This document shows, one piece after another, positions 1-5,230 of a DNA stretch of 5,230 bases. Both the position numbers and the translations under genes were made by a program. Every line of letters begins with the position of its first letter. Positions within the stretch are counted from its first letter, which is position 1. Source of the stretch: Gemmatimonadaceae bacterium. Lineage in GTDB: Bacteria; Gemmatimonadota; Gemmatimonadetes; Gemmatimonadales; Gemmatimonadaceae. The notes under the pieces are model-generated. The model saw only the letters and a program-made list of their open reading frames with translations, made no database searches and had not been told where the DNA came from. Location: the NCBI GenBank assembly GCA_025451425.1, contig JANWKK010000300.1:1-5230 (forward strand), in the 5' to 3' direction.

Positions 1-1
1 C

Positions 2-244
2 CCAGGCTACGCATTCGTCCCGGTGATAATAGATGACGCCGCGTTTGCCGTCACGTATGGCGCCCAGCAGGCTCTGGTCCGATACACCGGGAAGGATGAA
101 GACCGAACACCGGGCATGGTTTTCGACGTCACCGAATCGGAGCTTGCGATAGCCGACGCCTATGAGCCGGTCGAGTATGAGCGAGTCATGATGCGCCTCG
201 CGTCGGGATGCGCCGCATGGGTCTATACGGAGCGTTCACGTTGA
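2..244 (+). CDS. Gamma-glutamylcyclotransferase/AIG2-like family protein, C-terminal part (5' end outside window)
   Basis: The frame is open from the window edge to the TGA at 242-244, giving 80 residues of a larger protein. What is visible matches the C-terminal half of the gamma-glutamylcyclotransferase (GGCT)/AIG2-like fold: an initial PGYAF stretch (families have a G-Y/F-x loop here), PGMVFDVTESELAIADAYE, then YERV and a closing SGCAAWVYTE strand. In this family the segment is typically G-x-V/L-h, then L-x-x-x-D-x-Y/F-E, then Y-x-R-x-x-V, then A-x-V-Y. The glutamate of the DAYE motif (codon 164-166) aligns with the catalytic glutamate known from human GGCT. Family members release 5-oxoproline from gamma-glutamyl peptides or amines in the cytoplasm, but many bacterial members have no assigned substrate. 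The N-terminal glycine-rich YGTL loop lies off the left edge and cannot be checked. An ATG or GTG inside the window (for example GTG at 23) would cut the fold, so it is unlikely to be the true start. Confidence 0.72.
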   Translation, partial: PGYAFVPVIIDDAAFAVTYGAQQALVRYTGKDEDRTPGMVFDVTESELAIADAYEPVEYERVMMRLASGCAAWVYTERSR

Positions 245-438
245 TGCGAGTCGTCATTGCCGGTGCCGGCACTCCGATAGCAATGCTGCCACAACTCAGC
301 ACCGTGAAAACGTTCGGGCCGAACGAAGAAGGTCGGTTCGTCGCGATGGGTGACAACATTGGGTTCTTCCGCGAATTTCGGGATGATTGCCTTCCGCATG
401 GGAAAGTGGCCGCTGATACGGATACCCGCCGACCTTGA
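244..438 (+). CDS. Possible small hypothetical protein, 64 residues, overlapping the upstream stop
   Basis: The ATG at 244-246 shares its A with the TGA of the preceding gene, an arrangement that often indicates translational coupling. A GGAG at 229-232 lies 11 bases upstream, which is long for a Shine-Dalgarno spacing; an in-frame TTG at 241 would be better placed. The product starts MRVVIAGAG and ends at a TGA at 436-438, 16 bases before the next start. The opening resembles a Rossmann beta strand plus glycine loop, but nothing downstream supports a nucleotide-binding fold and the protein is too short for one. Third-position G+C is about 59% by my count, lower than in the clear genes here, so it may equally be spacer or a decayed gene. 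I recognise no family and assign no function. Confidence 0.33.
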   Translation: MRVVIAGAGTPIAMLPQLSTVKTFGPNEEGRFVAMGDNIGFFREFRDDCLPHGKVAADTDTRRP

Positions 439-454
439 TTCGGAGAACTGGAAA

Positions 455-1195
455 ATGCTGAGTCATTCGAGACGAGCGATCGCCGCAGGCGTGATCGCTT
501 TCGTGTTGTCGTTAGGCAACGCCGGTACCGCGCGGGCGCAGGCCGCGAGCTCCCGCTATCCGACTGCAGCACCAATCCAGCAGTATCGCTCGAAGAGCCA
601 GGCGGAGGAGATCGCGCTGGCGCGGAGCGCGGCCCCGCCATCGATCTCGGCGAACGCCGAAGTGCTCGTCCTCGGCGACCATGGGTACGAAATCGCCGTC
701 AAGGGCACGAACGGGTTCGTCTGCTTCGTCGAGCGCTCATGGGCCGCCGGCTTCGACGATCCCGAATTCTGGAATCCGAAGCTTCGGGCACCGAACTGCT
801 TCAACGCGACGGCTGCACGGACGGAGCTGCCGCAACTGCGCACGCGCACCGAATGGGTGCTCGCCGGAGTGAGCAGGCAAGAGATCGTCGAGCGGACGCG
901 GTCAGCGTATGCTAATCACACGTTCAAGAGCCCCGAACCCGGTGCGTTGACGTACATGCTGTCGAAGGGCGGCTACCTGACCGACGACGCTGCGGGACCG
1001 TGGCTGCCGCACCTGATGTTCTTCCTTCCGCACGGCCAAGCGCCGGCGTGGGGAGCCTGCGCGGAAGGCTCACCGATCATTTGCCACGAGGGCCGCGAGA
1101 TCGAGACCACCTTGCTCCTGGTTCCGGTGCGCGCTTGGTCGGATGGTTCGCCGGCGCCGCCCGTGGTCGTGCAGCACGCGCAGATGAAGAAGTGA
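455..1195 (+). CDS. Secreted hypothetical protein with four cysteines, 246 residues
   Basis: The ATG at 455 is preferred over upstream in-frame ATGs (for example 350). It gives a textbook signal peptide (two arginines at residues 6-7, hydrophobic stretch about 8-23, cleavage after ARA at residue 28), and a GGAG at 442-445 sits 9 bases before it. The mature protein of about 218 residues should be periplasmic or extracellular. It has four cysteines, at about residues 90 (GFVCFVERS), 115 (PNCFN), 202 (GACAEG) and 210 (IICHEG), so disulfide pairs are plausible. Other features are an early AEEIALARSAAPPSIS segment, a strand-rich centre, and a Trp/Pro-rich patch WLPHLMFFLPHG near residues 185-196. 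No catalytic signature, lipobox or transmembrane helix follows the signal peptide. I recall similar uncharacterised secreted proteins in environmental high-GC bacteria but cannot name a family. It converges on the minus-strand gene with only 25 bases between the stops. Confidence 0.8.
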   Translation: MLSHSRRAIAAGVIAFVLSLGNAGTARAQAASSRYPTAAPIQQYRSKSQAEEIALARSAAPPSISANAEVLVLGDHGYEIAVKGTNGFVCFVERSWAAGFDDPEFWNPKLRAPNCFNATAARTELPQLRTRTEWVLAGVSRQEIVERTRSAYANHTFKSPEPGALTYMLSKGGYLTDDAAGPWLPHLMFFLPHGQAPAWGACAEGSPIICHEGREIETTLLLVPVRAWSDGSPAPPVVVQHAQMKK

Positions 1196-1220
1196 ATGCA
1201 CGGATGATCGCCCTCCCTAT

Positions 1221-1478
1221 CTACCATCGAGCGTGTCCGTTCGGATGCTCGGGAACCGGGAGACGAGAAGAGCCCGCGCGCTTTTTCGCCTTCTTCGCGT
1301 TCTTGCCCGCGTGTGCGTCACGGTGATCGACTTTGGCGTGATGAACCCACGCTTTTGATTCCTTGTGCGCCGTCGATTTTGCGGGCTTCGTCTGCGGAGC
1401 TTGCGCGTTGGCAATTGCGGGAGCTGCTGCGAGCACGGTTGCCGCTAGTATCGCACGCATCACGAGGGATGTTGACAC
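1221..1478 (-). CDS. Small, very basic Lys/His-rich secreted protein, 85 residues
   Basis: The start is taken as the GTG at 1478-1476 because a strong Shine-Dalgarno, GAGGAGG, ends 5 bases upstream on the minus strand. An ATG six codons further in lies too far from it. The first 25 residues form a signal peptide (hydrophobic run AILAATVLAAAPAIANA, cleavage after ANA). The mature part of about 60 residues is rich in Lys, His, Ala and Pro, with a KNAKKAKKR cluster near residues 59-67 and histidines in the AWVHHAKVDHRDAHAG region; it has no cysteine. Such composition recalls small periplasmic Lys/Ala/His-rich proteins sometimes annotated as acid-shock-like, but this is similarity of composition only. 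Plausible roles are metal or polyanion binding or buffering of the periplasm. The stop TAG at 1223-1221 faces the stop of the convergent secreted protein gene. Confidence 0.68.
   Translation of the reverse strand: MSTSLVMRAILAATVLAAAPAIANAQAPQTKPAKSTAHKESKAWVHHAKVDHRDAHAGKNAKKAKKRAGSSRLPVPEHPNGHARW
1228..1251 (+). terminator. Imperfect hairpin past the stop of the secreted protein gene (weak terminator candidate)
   Basis: CGAGC at 1228-1232 pairs with GCTCG at 1247-1251, and an inner TCC/GGA stem caps it with loop GTTC. It begins 32 bases after the stop at 1195 and lies inside the 3' end of the convergent minus-strand gene. There is no T-tract on either side, so intrinsic termination is doubtful. 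It could also slow or end transcription in this 25-base convergent junction. Confidence 0.22.
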
Positions 1479-1483
1479 TTGAG

Positions 1484-1495
1484 CCTCCTCGGAGG
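1484..1495 (-). promoter_or_regulatory. Strong Shine-Dalgarno inside a small hairpin
   Basis: On the minus strand, GAGGAGG (1490-1484) lies 5 bases before the GTG start at 1478 and decides that start. The bases just upstream are its complement: CCTC (1495-1492) can pair with GAGG (1487-1484) around a CGAG loop. In the mRNA this would hide part of the ribosome binding site. The stem is only four pairs, so the effect may be modest or nil. Confidence 0.5.
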
Positions 1496-1531
1496 AATCG
1501 CTCTTCGGGATAGACTTGGCCCTACGTGCGA

Positions 1532-1558
1532 GGTCACGACCATCAGCCGGTGTACCGG
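1532..1558. promoter_or_regulatory. Two short palindromes in a divergent intergenic region
   Basis: Between the minus-strand start at 1478 and the plus-strand start at 1605 lie GGTC-AC-GACC (1532-1541) and CCGGT-GT-ACCGG (1547-1558), six bases apart. Each has perfect arms around a two-base centre. Their place between divergent genes fits an operator for one or both, but no matching -35/-10 pair is obvious and such short palindromes occur by chance in GC-rich DNA. Confidence 0.25.
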
Positions 1559-1604
1559 TCGCGCCCAGTGGGTCGTCTCGGGAATGGCTCTTCATTGAGT
1601 AACT

Positions 1605-2024
1605 ATGGATTCCGCATCTCTGCCATATGCCTTCGACACGGCGAGCGTGTGGCGCCGCATCGCGAGCATCGCTTTCGCGCTGCTCGCCAGCCTCGCGATT
1701 CTCGCCGTGTTGGCTGCAAGCACGGGCAACATCGCAGGGGCCATGCAGTTGCCCCTGGTACTGAGCATCGCCGTCGTATTCGCCTGGAAACTCCGCGGCA
1801 TTGCGTCGTTCGGAGCAATCGGAACACTCTCTCGAACGGAAGTGACGGCGCGTCCGGTGAGCGTTTACGGAATTTCGATGCGAGTCCCAGTGGGCACGTT
1901 TCCAATTAGCGCGTTCCGGGGCCTCCGTGTCGAGCGGCGGCTCTCGAGCGGGCGCACGACTCCAATGCGGGATCTCGCGGCGACGACATGGTGCTCCTCG
2001 GCGCCCACACGCTCGAAGGGCTGA
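1605..2024 (+). CDS. Two-helix membrane protein ORF, hypothetical, probably with a shifted C-terminus
   Basis: An ATG at 1605 follows an in-frame TGA at 1596-1598, which fixes the longest possible start. There is no good Shine-Dalgarno upstream (only GAG at 1597-1599 within TTGAGT). The 139-residue product has two predicted transmembrane helices, about residues 19-39 and 47-61, joined by a short loop and followed by a basic KLRG. Next comes a plausible soluble segment with SVYGISMRVPVGTFPISAF around residues 86-104, strand-like and reminiscent of a small beta domain on a membrane anchor. From about residue 111 the sequence turns into a Ser/Thr/Arg-rich run (RRLSSGRTTP onwards, ending TRSKG) that looks like out-of-frame translation. 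The same DNA in another frame carries a recognisable protease C-terminus. I therefore think only the first 105-110 residues are original and the gene is truncated or fused. Family unknown. Confidence 0.5.
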   Translation: MDSASLPYAFDTASVWRRIASIAFALLASLAILAVLAASTGNIAGAMQLPLVLSIAVVFAWKLRGIASFGAIGTLSRTEVTARPVSVYGISMRVPVGTFPISAFRGLRVERRLSSGRTTPMRDLAATTWCSSAPTRSKG

Positions 2025-2092
2025 ACCTCCGTATCGACATGCTCACCAAACAGCTGGTTCCCGCGGGACCAGTGCCGGCAGCTGCCGCCTAA
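1910..2092 (+). pseudogene. C-terminal fragment of a clan AA (retropepsin-like) aspartic protease
   Basis: This frame opens after a TAG at 1907-1909 and ends at TAA 2090-2092. Its last 35-40 residues read DDMVLLGAHTLEGLNLRIDM and then LTKQLVPAGPVPAAAA. That closely fits the end of bacterial clan AA aspartic proteases, where a V-L-L/V-G-x-x-x-L-E-x-L-G-L-x-V-D motif is followed by a short turn and L-x-P. The catalytic D-T/S-G near the N-terminus of that fold is absent: upstream in this frame the sequence is unrelated (CRAAALERAHDSNAGSRG) and soon reaches a stop. About 76% of third positions from 1988 onwards are G or C, which suggests this stretch once coded. It overlaps the membrane protein ORF out of frame. 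A remnant left by a deletion or frameshift explains it best. An ATG at 1988 could in principle start a 34-residue peptide, but no Shine-Dalgarno supports that. Confidence 0.45.
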
Positions 2093-2101
2093 CGTGGCAC
2101 G

Positions 2102-2139
2102 GCGGCCGCTGAGGTCATGGCGATGAACCTCAGCGCCGC
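2102..2139 (+). terminator. GC-rich hairpin after the protease fragment
   Basis: CGCTGAGGT (2107-2115) pairs perfectly with ACCTCAGCG (2127-2135) around an 11-base loop. Allowing one bulged C (2106), four more pairs extend the stem (2102-2105 with 2136-2139). It starts 10 bases after the TAA at 2090-2092, the usual place for a terminator. No T-tract follows, so it may act as a pause or 3'-end stabiliser, or need a factor. Confidence 0.42.
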
Positions 2140-2350
2140 GCGAGTGTGACCTGGCCGCTCGAATCGATGAGCGCCCCCGCGGCAGCTTGACTGTCTAATT
2201 AGCGTCCGTCAGCCGGGCACTGATTGGAGACGGGCCATGTTTCGGCCGACTCATTCCAAAGCGGAATGCGCTCGCCACTGACTACCCACATCTCATATCA
2301 CCTAATCGAAGTGCCCGGGGCATCGCGATCGTTAGATCACGCGGCGACTA

Positions 2351-2360
2351 TGTCATGACA
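2351..2360. promoter_or_regulatory. Perfect 10-base palindrome TGTCATGACA
   Basis: TGTCATGACA equals its own reverse complement and sits about 320 bases before the SusC-like start, two bases before a CACGTG hexamer (2363-2368). It could be a dimeric repressor or activator site, but it is single, distant from any clear promoter, and may be chance. Confidence 0.18.
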
Positions 2361-2536
2361 AACACGTGGAAGCCATCAGAATCTTTGTGGCGTCTTTCCT
2401 TGACTGCGGATCAACTGTCGGTCACCGCCGCAGGCCCGCTGACAGCGTGCCTGAGCGCGTCCGTCCGACGATTTACTCCGTTGTCCGGTGCCCGGCTGCT
2501 TCGCGCTGGTGAAATCCCGCCAACCACGTGACGCGA

Positions 2537-2560
2537 TATACTTGTGAGCAAGTTTCTCAC
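2537..2560 (+). promoter_or_regulatory. Candidate -10 box with overlapping inverted repeat upstream of the SusC-like gene
   Basis: TATACT at 2537-2542 matches a sigma-70 -10 hexamer at five of six bases, and it stands out in GC-rich DNA. No good -35 is present 16-19 bases upstream. Directly after it, GTGAG (2544-2548) and CTCAC (2556-2560) form an inverted repeat with a 7-base spacer. A transcript starting near 2549 would begin inside this repeat, a common position for a repressor site, and would have a leader of about 130 bases. Confidence 0.28.
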
Positions 2561-2614
2561 GCCGGGCGACGAGTGCCCTGACTCCACGTCTCTGTCTCCC
2601 TTGGCGATGGAGGA

Positions 2615-2634
2615 GCGCGCACCGCGTAGCGCGC
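2615..2634 (+). repeat. GC-only hairpin in the putative leader of the SusC-like gene
   Basis: GCGCGC at 2615-2620 and GCGCGC at 2629-2634 can pair around the 8-base loop ACCGCGTA. It lies 44 bases before the ATG, immediately after GGAGGAG (2609-2615), a purine run too far from that start to serve it. A role in leader folding is possible; chance is also likely at this base composition. Confidence 0.22.
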
Positions 2635-2678
2635 GTCCCGATCGAAGCCGCTGGGTTTCTCGTTCCTCTGGGGGTTCC

Positions 2679-5230
2679 ATGAAAACCGGTTCCGCGCAGC
2701 GAACGCCTCCCCGTTCTTTGGGTCGCGCGAGGTGGGCGATCGTACTCGCCCTCGCCGCCACACCCGTGCTCCTCCACGCACAACAAACTGGTATCGTCGT
2801 CGGTGTCGTCACCGACGGAGCCACCGGCCAGCCGCTGAGTGGCGCCATGATCTCCATCGGCGGCACGCTGTTAGGGGCGCAGACCGATGGACGCGGGCGC
2901 TTCATCATTCGCGGCGTGCAGAGCGGAACGGCGACCGTCCGCGCGCAGCGCCTCGGCTATCGCCCCGACGCCAAACCGATCGCCGTGAGCGCGAGCGACT
3001 CGGTGAACGTGAACTTTGCGATGCAGCAGAGCGCTGTCACGCTGAGCGAAGTGGTCACGACCGGCACCGGCGGCGCGGTCTCCAAGCGCGAGCTCGGCGC
3101 GCCAATCGGCGTCGTCGATGCGGCCAAGATCGAGGACGTCAAGCCGTCCTCAGACGTCGGCTCCATTCTCGAAAGCCAGGTCGCCGGCGTGCGGTCCACG
3201 AGCGTCGGCGGCGGCGTTGGTGGTGCCAAGGACCTGCGCATTCGCGGCACGTCGAGCTTCACGCTCGACCAGCGTCCCGTCGTGTACATCGACGGTGTTC
3301 GCGCCGACACGCGCGCCACCGACTGGACGGCCAATCTCGGCAACCAGGCGTGCTGCAACTTCAACGGCGGCACGGGTGAAGACCGCCTGTCCGACCTGAA
3401 TCCCGATGACATCGACCACATCGAAGTCCTCAAGGGCGCGGCCGCGGCAACGCTCTACGGCTCCGAAGCGTCGAACGGCGTCATTCAGATCTTCACGAAG
3501 CGCGGCAAAACCGAAAGCGCTCCGCAGTGGACGTTCAATCTGGGCACGGGCTTCGATCGTCAGCGCCCGAATTATGAGACGAAACTCTATCCGCTTTTCA
3601 CGGGGCCGGACGGCACACGCGCACTTGACATGAACAAGACGCTGATCCAGAACGGACCCTTCCAATCGTACAACGCCGAAGTGCAGGGCGGCGCGAGCCA
3701 AGCCACCTATTTCGTTTCGGGCGGCTACTCCAAGGAAGTCGGCAGCATCCAGCCGAACGATCAATCCAAGGGCAACCTTCGCTTGAACGTGAACTGGAAC
3801 GCTTCGAACAAGCTGACCTTCGACGTGCACTCAGCGTTCAGTCGCGACTTCATCGACGCGCTGCAGTCCGGCAACAACTGGGCGACGCTCACCGGCAACG
3901 CGCAGAACGGCGATCCGCGGCAGGCCACGGCGCTCCGCCCCTATGGCGAAGCGTGGATCTCAGTCGCGGACATCGAGCGGATGACGACGACGAGTGACGC
4001 GTACCGGTGGACGGGCAGCACCACCGCGAACTACGCGGTGTCGTCCGCCTTCTCCAACCACCTCACGGTGGGCGCCGATGTCGTCGAAGAGCAAAAAGAG
4101 CGGTTCTTCCCACAGGACGGAAACTATGGCGCGGCGTACGTCAACAACGGCGAGAAGACGAACGCGTCGCGCAACTACTCGGTCTACACGGTCGACTATC
4201 TCGGCACGGTGAACCTCCACCTGCCCATGGGGATCGGTTCCACGTTCTCGTTCGGCGGCCAGGGCTTCTACGAGACAGAAGTGCTCACGGCAGCGATCGG
4301 AAAGCAGTTCGCCGGCCCCGGCATCTCGACGGTGAGCGCGGCGTCCCAGACCTTCGGCGCCGAGCAGTACAACCACTCCGTGCAGGTCGGTGGGCTCGCG
4401 CAAAACCGCTTTGCGTTCGGCGATCGGCTGTTCGTGACCGTGGGCGTGCGCGTCGACGGAAACAGTGCGTTCGGTTCGGGCTTTGGATACCAGACCTATC
4501 CCAAGATCGACGCCGCCTACAACCTCGACAAGTATGACTGGCTGCCCAAGACGATCAGCAGTCTCAAATTGCGCGGCGCGCTCGGCACCGCCGGCAAGGC
4601 GCCCGGACCATTTGATTCGTTCCAGACGTACCAACCCGTCGCCGTATCTCAGAACACGCCGGCGCTGATCCCGCAGGGTCCGGGTAACTTGAAACTTGGT
4701 CCGGAAAAATCGACGGAGACTGATGTTGGCTTCGACGCTGGTTTCTTCGGCGATCGCCTTGGCATCGAGGCGTCGGTGTTCAATACGAAGGTGAACAACG
4801 CGATCGTGCCAGTGTTGTTGCCGCCATCGCAGGGCTTCACCAACACCCAGTCGCAGAACATCGGCGGCGTCTCGAACAAGGGTTGGGAGGCCAGCGTCAG
4901 TCTGCTCACTTTCGAGCGCGGGAGCTTCAGCTGGCGCAACGAGCTCCGATTGGACGGGCTGAAGAACAAGGTGACGAGCCTCGGCGGGAACACGGGTGTC
5001 ACGGACGCCTTTGGTAATCCGATCAAAGTCGGGTATCCGGTGGGTGCGGTGTTCGGCATCAAACCGGTGTCGTACACGCCGCCCACCGCGACCGCTCTGT
5101 ACGGCACATGGACGGGCACGGATACCGCGGTCTACTTTGGACCGCCGCTACCGACGTTCAACCTCTCGTACGGGCCGACGATCAAATGGGGCCGGTTCTC
5201 GTTCTACTCGCTGATCACGATGGAGCGCGG
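2679..5230 (+). CDS. SusC/RagA-type TonB-linked outer-membrane protein (3' end outside window)
   Basis: The frame is open for 850 codons from ATG 2679 to the window edge. Domains in order: a signal peptide (Arg-rich n-region, hydrophobic stretch 19-32, cleavage after LHA at residue 34); a carboxypeptidase regulatory-like beta-sandwich, about 39-117 (GIVVGVVTDGATGQPLSGA, then GRGRFIIRGV and RLGYR); a TonB-box-like TLSEVVTTG at 121-129; a plug domain to about 276, with RIRGTSSF, PVVYIDGVR and the family hallmark IEVLKGAAAATLYGSEASNG (248-267) followed by VIQIFTKRG; then a beta-barrel of alternating aromatic strands. PPLPTFNLSYG near 823-833 is the conserved barrel stretch usually found well before the C-terminus, so perhaps 150-250 residues are missing. 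No STN signalling domain precedes the sandwich, so direct anti-sigma coupling is not expected. The family imports glycans or peptides with a SusD-like lipoprotein, energised by TonB; the substrate here is unknown. The start has only a weak GGGGG (2670-2674) upstream. An in-frame ATG at 2607 would bury the signal peptide. Confidence 0.95.
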   Translation, partial: MKTGSAQRTPPRSLGRARWAIVLALAATPVLLHAQQTGIVVGVVTDGATGQPLSGAMISIGGTLLGAQTDGRGRFIIRGVQSGTATVRAQRLGYRPDAKPIAVSASDSVNVNFAMQQSAVTLSEVVTTGTGGAVSKRELGAPIGVVDAAKIEDVKPSSDVGSILESQVAGVRSTSVGGGVGGAKDLRIRGTSSFTLDQRPVVYIDGVRADTRATDWTANLGNQACCNFNGGTGEDRLSDLNPDDIDHIEVLKGAAAATLYGSEASNGVIQIFTKRGKTESAPQWTFNLGTGFDRQRPNYETKLYPLFTGPDGTRALDMNKTLIQNGPFQSYNAEVQGGASQATYFVSGGYSKEVGSIQPNDQSKGNLRLNVNWNASNKLTFDVHSAFSRDFIDALQSGNNWATLTGNAQNGDPRQATALRPYGEAWISVADIERMTTTSDAYRWTGSTTANYAVSSAFSNHLTVGADVVEEQKERFFPQDGNYGAAYVNNGEKTNASRNYSVYTVDYLGTVNLHLPMGIGSTFSFGGQGFYETEVLTAAIGKQFAGPGISTVSAASQTFGAEQYNHSVQVGGLAQNRFAFGDRLFVTVGVRVDGNSAFGSGFGYQTYPKIDAAYNLDKYDWLPKTISSLKLRGALGTAGKAPGPFDSFQTYQPVAVSQNTPALIPQGPGNLKLGPEKSTETDVGFDAGFFGDRLGIEASVFNTKVNNAIVPVLLPPSQGFTNTQSQNIGGVSNKGWEASVSLLTFERGSFSWRNELRLDGLKNKVTSLGGNTGVTDAFGNPIKVGYPVGAVFGIKPVSYTPPTATALYGTWTGTDTAVYFGPPLPTFNLSYGPTIKWGRFSFYSLITMER

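Larger units (their letters stand above)
2140..2678. other. Intergenic region upstream of the SusC-like gene, no convincing gene
   Basis: I see no ORF here on either strand with a family signature or a good ribosome binding site. The minus-strand frames that cross it run antisense into the signal peptide of the next gene. It holds a small inverted repeat CATTCC-N5-GGAATG (2252-2268), the palindromes and promoter candidate listed separately, and two CACGTG hexamers (2363-2368 and 2525-2530). The length, over 500 bases, is generous for a simple promoter region and may contain decayed sequence. Confidence 0.6.

Noticed and set aside
244..300. MRVVIAGAG as a Rossmann nucleotide-binding start
   Set aside because: The frame ends after 64 residues with no further Rossmann elements.
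186..641. Minus-strand open frame, 151 codons
   Set aside because: It overlaps both the end of the cyclotransferase-like gene and the signal peptide of the secreted protein gene; Ser/Arg/Pro-rich composition of a shadow frame.
1000..1326. Plus-strand open frame, 108 codons
   Set aside because: Overlaps the secreted protein gene out of frame and is antisense to the small basic protein gene; no supporting signal.
1479..1595. N-terminal extension of the small basic protein to an ATG at 1595
   Set aside because: It would place 39 charged residues ahead of the signal peptide, and the strong Shine-Dalgarno at 1484-1490 points to the GTG at 1478.
2093..2678. tRNA, CRISPR array or insertion sequence in the long spacer
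   Set aside because: I found no cloverleaf, no regularly spaced direct repeats, and no terminal inverted repeats flanking a transposase.
2411..2908. Minus-strand open frame, 165 codons, across the intergenic region
   Set aside because: It runs antisense through the signal peptide and start of the SusC-like gene, has no recognisable motif and no Shine-Dalgarno at its start.
2732..3379. Plus-strand open frame, 215 codons
   Set aside because: Arg/His-rich out-of-frame reading of the SusC-like gene, whose own frame carries all family motifs.
3150..3830. Long minus-strand open frame, 226 codons
   Set aside because: It lies antisense to a region with clear plug-domain motifs and arises from the high third-position G+C of the SusC-like gene; no family signature or ribosome binding site.
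3960..4634. Long minus-strand open frame, 224 codons
   Set aside because: Antisense to the beta-barrel part of the SusC-like gene; its Arg/Val/Ala/Gly-rich make-up is typical of shadow frames in GC-rich DNA.

Overview
The window reads as a high-GC Gram-negative chromosome segment. The best guess is a member of Gemmatimonadota or a related phylum. The main evidence is the large gene at the right, a SusC/RagA-type TonB-linked outer-membrane protein with high G+C at third codon positions; the same family in most Bacteroidota has lower G+C. Three proteins also carry signal peptides ending in an Ala-x-Ala-Gln-like site, which fits a diderm envelope. The phylum is an inference from style, not from a marker gene.

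Layout from left to right. (1) Positions 2-244 hold the C-terminal part of a gamma-glutamylcyclotransferase/AIG2-like protein that enters from outside the window. Its stop overlaps a possible 64-codon ORF (244-438). (2) Positions 455-1195 encode a secreted protein of 246 residues with four cysteines, from a family I do not recognise. (3) Converging on it from the minus strand (1221-1478) is a very basic, Lys/His-rich small secreted protein with a strong Shine-Dalgarno sequence and a GTG start. (4) A 126-bp divergent spacer with two short palindromes separates it from a two-helix membrane protein ORF (1605-2024). The end of that ORF looks out of frame. In another frame, the 3' part of the same stretch encodes what looks like the C-terminus of a clan AA (retropepsin-like) aspartic protease, so this locus is probably a rearranged gene remnant. 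(5) A GC-rich hairpin follows, then about 540 bp without a convincing gene, holding a few palindromes and one candidate promoter. (6) From 2679 to the window end runs the SusC-like transporter, open for 850 codons and cut by the edge.

The genes do not form one obvious pathway. The secreted proteins and the TonB-dependent transporter all act in the envelope or periplasm. The transporter is expected to pair with a SusD-like surface lipoprotein, whose gene would most likely lie just beyond the right edge. I see no CRISPR array, RNA gene, transposase or phage gene, and nothing that clearly amounts to a new system. The most unusual spot is the apparent out-of-frame gene junction around 1910-2092.
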